A stretch of DNA of 64,000 bases from Impatiens glandulifera. Taxonomy: Eukaryota; Streptophyta; Magnoliopsida; Ericales; Balsaminaceae. This document shows, one piece after another, positions 36,480-47,367 of this stretch; the stretch's first letter is position 1, and each line of letters opens with the position of its first letter. The stretch lies in contig NC_061869.1 of the NCBI RefSeq assembly GCF_907164915.1, positions 11,988,221-12,052,220 on the forward strand, written 5' to 3'. The notes under the pieces were generated by a model. The model was not told the DNA's origin and did no database searches. It saw only the letters and a list, made by a program, of their open reading frames with translations. The position numbers and the translations under genes were made by a program.

Positions 36480-37600
36480 TCAATCAAAACTTCAAATGAA
36501 TAATCTTTTTCTTAAATTAATTATGTTTATTTAATTTAAATTGGATTTTATAAAAAAAATCAAATTACCATTCGATTATAAACAAATTTACAGATTATTA
36601 AAATTTGAACAAAATTAATATTTACATCATTAATTTTAAAAGCAGTCAGGTACCAGCAAAATATTTTTAAATAATATTTTATTCTAAAAATATGTTTGAC
36701 ACGTAAACTAAGGTTGAAACCATCGAACTTCAAGTCACTCTAAGCCCGCATGCGCACTTGCGCCTGACACGCACATGCAATGCCTGCTCCGGGATTCTCA
36801 AAGTATCGAGGGTTACAAAGTGTTATAATAATATTGACTTGGAAAATATGTTCTATAACTATAGGTAACCATAATTAATTTCATATATATATTTCAGATT
36901 TTACAATAACTTATTGCAGGTAAATAATTGAATGTGCGGGTAAATAATTGAATGTATAATGAGATGTATAAATAAATAGTTAAAATTGGTTTCATAAATC
37001 TCAAAATTATTGGTTTTATTGGTTGAAAGTAATAGATCTTCATTATATTTATTAAAATTTGTTTGATTAGTAGTAATAATAATAATAATAAAAGTTATAA
37101 AACCAAAAAAAAGAAAACATTATTAATAATTTTATTTTGGGTTTATTTATTTGTGCTCATTTTTTTTAAGTTAATTGAATAATATATATAATTTTAAAAA
37201 GTTAACATTATGTATTATTCTGAGTTTATTTTAATTTAATAATTTTTTTTAAATCATTTACGGTTACCACTTAAGCTAACCTAATTATAGGTTCTATATA
37301 ATATTTGACTATTAAAATTAAAAAAAAACTGAAAAATGGATCGAATTGTATAACATATATAATTACAAATTATTTATTTCTCACACCATACTGCACAATT
37401 ATTTTTTTTTAAGAGTAAACGAGTTGAATTATTAATTCACAAGCGGACACCTCCACTATATTTGAAATAGTTAAATTATAAAATATAATTAAAAATATTA
37501 TATATAAGTCTTATTGAACTTATGACATGAATTATAAAAGTTAAAACTTCATATCCATGTGATTCCATGTTCTAATATAAATAAGATCGTCTTTATTGTA
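36480..37600. other. Gene-free AT-rich stretch
   Basis: Downstream flank of the cysteine-rich peptide gene. It includes a short GC-richer patch (36740-36810) with no coding match. Confidence 0.5.
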
Positions 37601-37620
37601 TTTGAAATGTTCGATCTTAT

Positions 37621-37955
37621 TTATTGCATATCACACACACATTTTCTATTTACACAAAACACAGTCAAGATACATCGATTTGCATCGCAGTCATTTTCAG
37701 TCTTACATGTTCCAAATTTTTTTTGATAACAAATACATTTACCTTCATAGCATATACTTAAGCCACCCTTAGCACATAATTTGCAATCATGCATATTCCG
37801 GCAATCCAAAGCTTTTGATGAAAGTGTACCTAAAAGAATTGTACACTCATTAACAAAAAAAATATATATTTATATACATTTTTATTGAAGATGGTGAGAG
37901 AAAGAATACCCATTAAAAACACGAATACAAATGCTTGAATAAAACTATTTCTCAT
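37621..37955 (-). CDS. Secreted two-module defensin-like cysteine-rich peptide
   Basis: Two exons, 37910-37955 and 37621-37829, joined by an 80 bp intron (37830-37909) with GT...TTTTAG borders in phase 1, give an 84-residue protein. Residues 1 to about 23 (MRNSFIQAFVFVFLMG then TLSSKAL) form a signal peptide, so the product should enter the secretory pathway. The mature part has 12 Cys at 25, 31, 34, 42, 47, 49 and 57, 63, 68, 74, 79, 81. That is twice C-x5-C-x(2-4)-C-x(5-7)-C-x4-C-x-C, two tandem six-Cys modules of defensin-like type. An intron within the signal-peptide codons is usual in this superfamily. A TATA box stands 79 bp upstream; AATAAA overlaps the stop codon. There are no frame defects, so it looks intact. 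Role unknown: antimicrobial, reproductive signalling or nodule-type peptides all share this layout. It lies between two Helitron copies. Confidence 0.8.
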
Positions 37956-38033
37956 ATCTTTAACTTCAAATAGTAAATTAGACAAATATCAAAATTATTT
38001 AAATAAGCAATTTCTTATTGACAAACAATATGC

Positions 38034-38041
38034 TTTATATA
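38034..38041 (-). promoter_or_regulatory. TATA box of the cysteine-rich peptide gene
   Basis: TATATAAA on the minus strand, 79 bases before the start codon at 37955, a fitting distance for a short plant 5' leader. Confidence 0.65.
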
Positions 38042-38059
38042 GTCAATAGAGTATAGAGT

Positions 38060-38600
38060 GCAAAAGTATATAATTATTTTAATTTTGTAGAAATGCATTA
38101 ATGATTTTTTTATTTATTATAAAATTATAATATGGTTTGAGTTAATTAAATATTATTATTATGATTCATTTTTATATATATAAATAATATGTAATAAATA
38201 CTATGTTATAAATAAAATTAAAATACTCATAAAGAAATACTAAAAAATTTATAAAAATATAAAAATAGAGTATTCATTTATTAAAAAAGAAAAAGGGGAA
38301 ATATATTAATATTTAATTATTAAATATATAAATTAAAAAATAAAAATTAACTATTGTTTATTAATAAAGACTAAATGAACCAATTTTTGGTAAAACGTAT
38401 GTTTAAATGACATTTTTTAATACACACGTTTAAGTGAGCTAGTTGTATAAGTACATACATCTAAATACGTTTTTTTTCAACAATCTCAGGTGGTTAAAGT
38501 GTTCATATTTAATGCTTAAGACAATGGTTCAAATTCTAAAACATGCAAATAGATTTTTAAGAAATGCATTATTGGACTATAATATATGATGGCGCAACTT
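38060..38600. other. Gene-free AT-rich stretch upstream of the peptide gene
   Basis: No reading frame or element recognised; presumed upstream region of the minus-strand peptide gene. Confidence 0.5.
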
Positions 38601-38609
38601 TTAAACAAA

Positions 38610-39090
38610 TCGGAATTAATGGGTGGTTTGTTGAAGCGTTTGAAAGTGGGACTGTGTGAGGTAATAAGATGAATGTCGGGTGGTGCGTGGTTTGTCGAGT
38701 GTGATGTCAGAATTAGTAGTTGGTTTGGTGAGCATTTAAAATGTGAAGTCACGAGATAAATGTCGGGTGTTGGGTGGTTTGTCGAGTGTGAGGTCACGAG
38801 ATTAAGGTCGGGTGATTGTTGATTATTTGTTGAAGTGTGAGTAAAATTGAGATTGGTTGTTGATTTGTTGAAGTTGGAGTAAGAGAGGGGTCGACTAAGA
38901 TTGGTGTGAATCACAAGATTAAGAGGCATGTGAAAGGTAGTTTGTTGAGGGATAAAAATGTATGTGAAAATATGTGAGTCACAAGATTAAGATCGTTGGG
39001 TGATTTGTCAAGGGATAAAAAGACATATAAAAAAGTGTGAATCACAAGATAATGTTCAATTGATGGGTTAGGTGGAGTGTCTAAAAAATA
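38610..39090. repeat. Degenerate minisatellite
   Basis: About ten imperfect units of roughly 40-50 bp with GGGTGGTTTGTCGAGTGTGA and GTCACGAGATTAAGGTCGGG variants, later GTGAATCACAAGAT forms. The long minus-strand frame across it (38516-38929) is a by-product of repeat periodicity, not a gene. Confidence 0.75.
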
Positions 39091-39174
39091 AAATATATGT
39101 TAGATTAAACTTAATTTTTACCAACTAAACCCAATTTTAAATTAATTAGATTTAAATAATATTTTTATTTTATA

Positions 39175-39658
39175 CCAGCAAAAAGTCCGTGCGTTTGCAC
39201 GAAAGTAAGTTAACATATATTAACTAAAAAAACATGAAAAAAAAATGAAAATTGAAAAAGAAAATTTAAATTTTCTGTTTTTTCGTCTAAAAAAATCGTC
39301 GTTCGTCGAACAGCCACTAAATGCGTCGAACAACAACTAAATGCTTGTAATTGTCCATGTTACTTAAATATACCATTCAAATGGATTCCTTTGTGTTATT
39401 TTTTGATATTCTAATATCAATAGATATTATAATAGTTAGTCTAAGTTATAAACATAAAAAAATATAAGATGAAATAATAAGTGAAATGAATATCGATAAT
39501 TGGACAATATTTTTTTACTAAATTTTTTTAAGGTTGTAAGGATCGTAAGAGAAATCAGAAGTTTTAATTTCTCGAAATATATGACTATAAATATCATTTA
39601 AAAGTCTTACCAATTTGAGACTATAAATATTAAACAAAACTCTTATTCATAGTGTGGA
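39175..39658 (-). mobile_element. Non-autonomous Helitron, copy 2
   Basis: Minus-strand start TCCACACTATGAATAAGAG at 39658 after an A. The end is CGTGCAAACGCACGGACTTT then TTGCTGG at 39175, followed by T. The hairpin is perfect here (CGTGC-AAAC-GCACG). 484 bp, same orientation as copy 1. Both copies also share 14 bases just outside the TC end (TTCAATCAAAACTT on the plus strand). Confidence 0.75.
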
Positions 39659-39699
39659 TTCAATCAAAACTTATCCAAATTAAATTACAGAGATCAATA

Positions 39700-40039
39700 A
39701 ATACGATTGAAATCATCATCTGATAAAGATTTAGTGGTTCTACACATTCAAAGAATAAAATTGTTGTTCGAAATTTCTCTTAAATTGAATAGATGAAAAA
39801 ATAATAGAGAATGAAAAATATAATATCAAAAGGCTAAGAGTTTGGTAACATTCTCAATAAACATCTTATTATTTTAATTTTAAATCACCAAAATATAGAA
39901 TAGTGACAAAAAAAAATAAGTTTATTACCAAATTGAAAGACAATTACATTTATAAATACCAAAATAGAGTAAATATTGAACCACCAGCAATATAACATTA
40001 AAGTTAAAATATATCAAAAAATAATAATAATAATAATAA

Positions 40040-40073
<34 letters not shown>

Positions 40074-41050
40074 GTATCCATTATTTATGAATTTACTTGT
40101 ACTACCTAACAATTTGTCTAAAATTTTGTAAAATGAAACTCATTTTTTTTGTTGGTGTCAAATGCTTATAATCCAATTTTTACAATATTTGCATTAATTA
40201 GTTATAAATTATAACTGAAATAGAACTAAAGGGTTTGTTTTATTTAATATTTTATTTGATGTTAATTATTTGGATAAATTACTCATATATATGAATTGAA
40301 GGTTATAATAATATTTATTATCCGTTAATTTTATTTACATTAATTAGTTATAAATTATAATGAAACTGAATGATTTATTTTATGGACGGGAGGTTATAAT
40401 AATACTTATTATCTGTTAGTGAACATATTTAATGTAAGTATATTTTTTTATAATTTAAATCTCTTAAATAGTTTTTATAATTAATATTAATATTTAATGC
40501 AAAAATCAATAATTATAAATGACTTTTTTAGATGAAAAAGGTTTATTTTATTTGAATTTATTTATAAATAATCAAATTATTTAGATGAAATATTTAATAA
40601 AAAAATATTAATATATATGAATGGTAAGTTATATTTATTGAGTTTATTTTTACTAACATTTTTACTAATATGTGCATTAATTATTTATAAATTATGGTTG
40701 AAATAGAATTAGAAAGGTTTGTTTTTATTTGATGTTTTATTTGATGTTAATTATTTGGATAAATTATTTAATATATATGGATCGAAGGTTATAATAATAT
40801 ATATTATCCGTTAATTTTATTTTCATTGAATATGGCGTTAGTGAACATATTCAATGTAAGTATATTTTTTTACAATTTAAATCTTCTAAATAGTTTTTAT
40901 AATTAATATTAATATTTAATGCAAATCTCAATAATAATATATGACATTTTAGATGAAAAGGGTTTATTTTATTTGAATTTATTTATAAATAATCAAATTA
41001 TTTAGATGAATATTTAATAAAAATATTAATATATATGGATGGTAGGTTAT
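39700..41050. repeat. AT-rich stretch with large imperfect direct repeats
   Basis: Repeated blocks at about 40195-40330, 40330-40630 and 40680-41050 share TTATAAATTATxxxTGAAATAGAA, GATGTTAATTATTTGGATAAA, GAAGGTTATAATAATA and TAGTGAACATATT in order. An (AAT)n run lies at about 40020-40075. No coding feature. Confidence 0.6.
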
Positions 41051-41098
41051 ATTTATTGAGTTTATGTGTATCAAAAATAAAAGTATACCATAAAAATA

Positions 41099-41176
41099 GA
41101 AGTTGCACAATAAAATTAAATTCATAAAACACATTAAGAAGTTGCACAATAAAATTAAATTCATAAAACACATTAT
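41099..41176. repeat. 39 bp tandem duplication
   Basis: Two adjacent copies of a unit beginning AGAAGTTGCACAATAAAATT and ending CATAAAACACATTA. Confidence 0.85.
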
Positions 41177-41229
41177 TATTTCATTAAAAATGGGAGTATT
41201 AAACAAAATACTTGATCTTCAATTATTCC

Positions 41230-42430
41230 AAGTTAGTGTATACATATGAAGATACAAATCTAGAGTTAAACACAATTATCTCAAATTTAAAGTATTTTAA
41301 ATGAACAAACATTCAGAAGTACAATATCTTGCATCCAGAAATATAATGACCTGCAATGGCTGAAAGTACCTGAAATAAACCAAACAAAATTAGGAGTTAA
41401 TGCAATAGAAAAATCAAAAAATCTTTTTACAAATGAATTTTATGATAAAATGATCAAAATTTCACTGACTTACTAATGCTCACGCCTCCAGGCATGATAG
41501 CACGATTATCACCAAAACAACTTTGCATAACCATGATAGCACCATTATCGCCAAGACCTAATAAAAAATCAAAGTTGTTTAATGTTGAATCCAATCAACC
41601 CAACATCTCCATCAAAACATCAATTGAAATATTAAAAATCAACCTATTAAAGTGATGACTAAAAGCACTTGAAAATAACTAAACAAATCAGGAATTATTA
41701 TTATATATATATAGTCTCCAAATAACTTTGCTCTCATCTGTCTCTGAATAACAAAGTAAGACTTAAGGAGAGACGAAACATAATAGAGAATAAATGTTAT
41801 ATTTCAAAAACTAATAAAAATATATGATAAGAAGTTTAGACTTGAGCTCAAGAGTTCATACCACATTACACAAATATGAATCTTCTTTGAAATAACTAAA
41901 AACTCGTTCTCCCTATGAAAACAACAACATTATGTCAACAAAAACTCAAGAAAAAAATTCATTGCATCAATAACAAATAAAGACCTTACAGAATATGATT
42001 TCGTCTAAGATTTTGAGAAACCTAATCAAGAACTATTAAAGAAGAGAGAAATATATATCAATAACAAATAAAGACCTTACAGAATGTGATTTCGTCTAGG
42101 ATTTTGAGAAACCTAATAAAGAACTATGAAAGAAGATATATATATATATATAAGAAAAAAAATACATATATATGACGATGATGTGGATCATTTTGGAGAG
42201 AACATGATTAATATATATAATATTTTAGACAAGAATTCATAAGGTTTAATTTAATAATTATTAATAATAAAATATTAATATATATAAGAGTAACCGACAT
42301 AGAATAATTAATGATGAAACTTCGTTAATAAAATTGATGAAAAAATATGTTTTATATTATTAGTGTGAATATATATATGGTAAGGGAAAGAAAAAATAAT
42401 TAATTAATAAAGATAAATGAAGAGAGAGAA

Positions 42431-42466
<36 letters not shown>

Positions 42467-42591
42467 AAGAAAGAGAAAATATTATATTAATGATATGAAT
42501 CATTTTGGAGAAAGCGTGATGTACACCTCCAACATTTCAAATTAAGCGTCATTATATATATAGATTTATGACATAGTTTAAAATTTCAACA
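41230..42591 (-). mobile_element. Copia 3' LTR, inner limit uncertain
   Basis: Begins on the minus strand with TGTTGAAATTTTAAAC at 42591, directly after the polypurine-like GTGGAGGAT, as in many plant copia elements. AT-rich with (TA)n runs. It contains a tandem duplication of about 90 bp (41966-42055 and 42056-42140, marker GACCTTACAGAAT). The far end is not defined; the span given is a maximum. Two exon-like bits near 41480-41560 are discussed under rejected items. Confidence 0.45.
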
Positions 42592-43400
42592 ATCCTCCAC
42601 ATTAATGAAAATTTAAAGATTAACCCGATAAAAGGTTCAACACTTGAATTCTACATAAGATAGGTAGGTATAACCCTTTGAACATTCCCTTATGAAAGTA
42701 TATAACTTACTAGCCGATTAATAGACTCGATGTTCATAAACGATTCATCAATTTGTGTAAATAATTACACACTTTCACATAGAATTCTCCGTGATACATG
42801 TCAAGCTCTCATGCTTGTGTCCGTTTTGGCCATGGAACACGCGTTTGGTTCTGTCAGAGAGTTTAGAATTGAGTCATGCAATTATTTCAAAGTGGCCCCA
42901 CTTCTCCCTCACATAGGTGATCTCTTTGCGCACAAAGAATCATTAAAAACAATATGCTTATCCTCGTCAAAATATATATTGTTTCGTTATGGGATTAATC
43001 CTCAATAATAACTTTCCAAGTCATTACAATTAGGTTGTCCCATTGAACCTAGTTCTTGGGATCTCTAGTCTACCTAGGTTGAGTTTCCTTCCTACCAACT
43101 TATAGTAGGATTATGTCTTAAAAGACTTTCAAACTAATTATATATTCAATAATTTGGTTAGTGGATCCACAATATTATCATTGACTTACGTAGTCAAATT
43201 TGATAACTCCATTAGAGAGTATAGTCTAATGACATTATGTCTAAGATATGTATGTCTAGACTTATCATTGACTCTAAGCTTATCCAATTTCAAATTACTA
43301 TCACAATAATTAGAAATTCTCATTGGTACATTCTTAGGTAATATTGAAACATCTTCTAATAAGAAGCATAATCATCCGTACATGATTATCATTAAAAAAA
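42592..43400 (-). pseudogene. Ty1/copia RNase H end and 3' untranslated region
   Basis: From 43400 down, minus-strand translation gives NDKSRHTYLRHNVIRLYSLM, then NDNIVDPLTKLLN and VGRKLNLGRLEIPRTRFNG. This matches the end of copia polyproteins (family form KSRHIxxRHxxVR...NxADPLTK...). It is interrupted by stops. A region of about 400 bp follows with the polypurine-like GTGGAGGAT before the LTR. The frame on the plus strand at 42730-43008 lies in this untranslated part and is not a gene. A partial extra copy of the untranslated part is at 43420-43530. Confidence 0.7.
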
Positions 43401-43529
43401 ATTATTTATAATAATATTGTTTATTTGGCTAACTAGTAGACATAATGTTTTGGAACTATTCTGCCTTCGTGTAAACAATTAGATATTTTCATAAATATGT
43501 TTTATTTTTTGACATAGATTATAACGTTT

Positions 43530-43766
43530 AATCTATCGATCATAATTTTTTTTTAAAATTTCCATACGTAGATTACAATTTCATGTGTAAACATATTCAC
43601 TTGTAGACTTAAGTATTTAATTTATAAATATCAATATATCATTTGATAACAACGTTATATTTCGAGTAGTGCAATCACATCCTTAGTATATTTAATCTTA
43701 TTGTAATTTTCAACGATAAATATATAGTACAAAAGACATGTAATTAAATAATTTTCATTATTTTCA

Positions 43767-43805
<39 letters not shown>

Positions 43806-44640
43806 TATAATTATCATCTTAATTTTTTTTAATGTATGAGTAATTTTGTATCATTATTATAAAATTGTAATCATGTCAAGACTTTATAAGACTTTATAAA
43901 CTTTCTTTTTTATTTATTTCATAAATTTTTTTTGAAGAGATTGGTTATTTAAATTTTTATTAAAGAAAGTCAAAATATGGCACGTTTCTTGATTTTAAAA
44001 TTCTCAAATTTAAAATAGCAATTTGAACACCAACTTTGTAAATATAAACAAAACATTTTTTTGTTATTTTTATTTTGTAAAGTTGCACAACTTTATCTCT
44101 TATAGAACATATTTCTCTTAAAATAAATTATATTTTTATTTATCATGTAGATTAATTTTTACATATTTACATATTGTTGACACTTTTACTCTTGATGATA
44201 TAATGCTTGTTTTTGGACTCTCTTTTTTCATGATGCATGATTACTTTGATATTCTTTTAATCTTCATTATCATTCTTTTACATTTTTACTCTTGATAATG
44301 TGTGTTTGTTTTCGGTTACAAATTTCTAAGTAAAAGAAGTCGTTTTATTTATGTTTTACGAATTATTCCATGCCCATAATAAACCGCGGGTCATCTACAC
44401 GAAATTAATATTGTTTCATCCTTAGACTAGGTATATGTACCGACATGACCTCCTAAAATCAAATAAAAAGTAAGTGTGAAGATATTTCTAAAAGTGACAA
44501 AAAGCATTTAGTATAGAATCTATTTTGACAGACGTTTGAAACATAACGTGAATGATCTTTCTCACAGTATAATCAAGCACTAAATCCATTTTAAAACATA
44601 TTTAAATAAATAGCAATCTTTACAGGCTAAAATAACTTTT
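43530..44640. other. Gene-free AT-rich stretch
   Basis: A (TA)n run at about 43769-43802; nothing else recognised on either strand. Confidence 0.6.
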
Positions 44641-45440
44641 CCTAATTTTTTTAGAAAAATTAGATGACGTCTCATTAGTCAAAATTATTTTAAATTAATA
44701 AATTTAAAAAGTATTTCTAAGAATCTACTGTATCATTTTCTTATCTCACTCTGGATTCAAGAATAAGGTAATACATGTGATTCATATCGTTAAGTTAAAT
44801 TAATTTTGTGAATCTAATTTAATATTAATTTTTGAAGCAACTCAAGATAAACAGTTTTTATCACTATTAACTTTAATTTGAAGAGATTATAACTTTATTT
44901 GGATAACTAACCTTAACTTTAGAAAATAAAATAATTAAAAACTCGAAAATAAATCTTTTTGTTTTCACAAGTTCCAATTTTTAAGCATGATCACAATTTC
45001 TTCTTATTAATAGAAATATTTTTTCACAATTTGTTTTATATTATTACCAAGAATTCTTTCCTTTCAAGTCTCTTTATCCAAAATTTTGGTGCATTCATTT
45101 CTCTTCAAACTTTATATATTTGCATTCAATCAATTGTTATACTCCAGATGAAACTGATAAAGCACATTTCTACTGATCTAGATTTTTGAAGACTTAGAGG
45201 ATTTAATTCAATTTCCCCCTTTAATATCAATAATTTGAACATGATCGATGACACTTAATTCAAAGAATGAAAAATATTATAACTTTATTTTTATTTACAA
45301 ATGAATCTTTTTCTTCATAATAATAATTTAGGTAAACCAATCAAACTTTCTCTATAAATGTAATTATTCTAAATCACTTAAAAAATAAGAAAGCATACTA
45401 ATTATAAAAGTTTTTCAAATAAATAAAAAAGAAAATGGAA
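44640..45440 (+). repeat. Dispersed repeat family F, copy 3
   Basis: Aligns with 5080-5860 from AAAAATTAGATGACG through TTGTTATACTCCAGATGAAAC to AATCACTTAAAAAATAA. The 76-codon frame at 44959-45189 is within the repeat, is not kept in the other copies and is not a gene. Confidence 0.7.
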
Positions 45441-45578
45441 ATATATAAGACAAAGTCACGATATATGTAAGAAACTTTTATTTTGGGAAAACTATTTAAC
45501 AACATTTCTTTAAAAATCCCAAAAGTGGGAGGGGTCAATAATCAAAAATAGACAAACCCTAGTTTTGATCTTTTAGAT

Positions 45579-46089
45579 ATGTTGCTGAATTTTCTACGGT
45601 CAAATTTAATAAGCTGATTTTTAAGAATTCTCAATTTTTCCGACACAAAAACGAGTAATTAGTCAGGAAGCAACACTCGATGCTTATTAGAAATGACACA
45701 AGAATTGTAGAGAAAGAATAAAATCTTATAAAGAATAATATTATATAACTTGAATATTTGATGATTTACAAAGTAATACCTTTGAGGTATTTATAGGACT
45801 CATTATAGCTACCACATTAATGACACACTAATTTAGGACATTCCTTCTAATTTCCAACTAGTGTGTCACTAATTTGGGGTATTCCTTCTAACTTCCCATT
45901 AGTGACGCACTAATCTAGGACATGCCTTTTTAATGTCAATTAATGATGCATTAATCTAGGCCATGCCTTTTAACTGCCAATTAATGACACTAATCTAGCA
46001 CATGCCTTCCAACTAGAATATTCCTTGAACTGGGCTTACTTTAACGATTGGGTCTACCCTTGGGCTAGGAATATTGGGACACCGTGTCA
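45579..46089 (-). mobile_element. 3' LTR of internally deleted gypsy element
   Basis: Read on the minus strand it starts TGACACGGTGTCCCAATATT at 46089, exactly after a polypurine tract. It aligns with the 5' LTR (48402-48908) along most of its length, including TCCTATAAATACCTC, which is the likely TATA box of the LTR promoter. The inner end near 45579 is diverged and set by length comparison. Confidence 0.8.
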
Positions 46090-46102
46090 TTCTCCCCCAC
46101 TC
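46090..46102 (-). other. Polypurine tract
   Basis: AGTGGGGGAGAA on the minus strand, immediately before the TG of the 3' LTR. It primes plus-strand DNA synthesis in LTR elements. Confidence 0.8.
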
Positions 46103-46560
46103 ATTCTATCGACGTCCTTGTCGAGTCCTCGTTGTAGGTTGGGATGATGTCTCCACATGCGACAGAAGTTTTGAGCGATATGCTAGCTTTCCAACCTGTT
46201 TCTTTTCTAAGAAAGGGCCTTCGTATTTCCTCACAAGTTCCTTGTAAACTTTGGAAAATCATCTCCCTTGATGGAGGAGAAGTTTTACTATCACTCGGTT
46301 TCCTCCAAACTCCAAGTGTCTTCTCTTCTTGTCCTCCCATTTCTTCATTCTTTTGGAGGCCTTGGCTATTTCGCACTTCTCTTTCTTGAAGAGCGACTCC
46401 TCCGGTTGTCTCTTAAATTCCTCAAATTTGGGAGGTTTCATGCGATAAAGAACCGTCGTCGATGGTTTAGTACATTTGACTAACTATTCTCTATGATCCA
46501 CCTCTCTCTTATGGTCGGGTTTTTTTTGATAATCTAGCGGGTATTACATCATAACCTTTC
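46103..46560 (-). pseudogene. Gypsy RT start fused to integrase C-terminus
   Basis: Within one minus-strand frame (46259-46441), YRMKPPKFEEFKRQPEESL, the reverse transcriptase N-terminal motif of gypsy elements, runs into KASKRMKKWEDKKRRHLEFG then NRVIVKLL, the integrase C-terminal domain. After a shift, YKELVRKYEGPF and VGKLAYR continue that domain. So reverse transcriptase, RNase H and the integrase core are deleted at an in-frame joint. Just before this, KEKIPPEVTTVLEKGYDVIP is the protease-RT linker. An element of this form cannot make its own enzymes. Confidence 0.75.
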
Positions 46561-46561
46561 T

Positions 46562-47260
46562 CTAGGACAGTTGTAACTTCTGGAGGTATCTTCTCTTTGG
46601 ACGCAGTTTCTCATCTTCTTTTAGGGTGACAAAAGATGATGGGTGGGTCTTCTTCGCACCTTTTGAGAGTTGCATGGCAGATATGTGCTTAGTTTCTCTC
46701 TTGCCCTCTCTTGTTAAAGGTATTATGCAAATATTGTCTTTGTCTAGAATGTACATCTTATTGGAAGAAGGGAGTATGAAGGAATTTACCTTGTCTAGGA
46801 ACTCTATGCCAAGAACCATTTTATAGTTGTCCATGTCAATAATGGAGAAATCCAGAAGGCTAGTCCACTCCCCCAAGTTGATCTTTACATTACAAACAAC
46901 TCCATAAGTTGCACTTGGTGTCGAGTTAACTGCTTTAAGCCACCCTTGCTCCTTAGTGTACCTGATCCCTAGTTTTCCCGCCTCCTTTACCTCTAGAAAG
47001 TTATTGTTGGCTCTCGTATCCAACAAAGCTTTAACCATGTGGTTTCTTAATTTTGTTTCCATGAATAGTTGTAATTTCTTCGCGTACTTTGGCTCCTCAA
47101 ACTTTGATGTAACGACACTAAGTAGGTTTAACAACCCCAATCGAGCTTCATCGTGAAGGTGTTCTTTCTCCTTCATCAATGTTGATAGTTTGTTCTTCAT
47201 AGGGCACTCTCTTTCTTTGTGCGGCCCTTCACAAAAGAAACACTTTATCCGGAGTATCTC
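46562..47260 (-). pseudogene. Gypsy zinc knuckle and aspartic protease
   Basis: CFFCEGPHKERECP (CCHC-type knuckle, about 47210-47255) is followed by a frame of 212 codons (46562-47200). It has MVKALLDTRANNNFLEV and MVLGIEFLDKVNSFILPSSN, the retropepsin fold with its flap and the I-L-G-x-x-F-L end motif. The catalytic triplet is D-T-R rather than D-T-G, so protease activity is doubtful. The homologous copy at 9821-10024 keeps D-T-G. The protease would release gag and pol products from the polyprotein. Confidence 0.85.
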
Positions 47261-47367
47261 TCTACGTTTCTCATCTTGATCTTCTCTACTATTGGGTTTG
47301 GTAAACTTAATTGGGATTTCAGTGTTGTAGATACGGTCTCTACCATTTTCCCTTTGTCATTCCTCTC

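Noticed and set aside
38516..38929. 137-codon minus-strand frame with repeated SHSTNH-like words
   Set aside because: Follows the minisatellite period; no start context, no family likeness, and stops elsewhere in the array.
41473..41560. Minus-strand segment reading FGDNRAIMPGGVSIS between AG and GTAAGT, recalling serine hydroxymethyltransferase (FGDxSALxPGGVRI)
   Set aside because: The segment is an internal duplication (GDNGAIM / GDNRAIM), no other exon of that enzyme is found nearby, and it lies in the copia LTR region. Likeness probably by chance.
44959..45189. 76-codon plus-strand hydrophobic frame
   Set aside because: Lies in repeat family F and is not preserved in the other copies.
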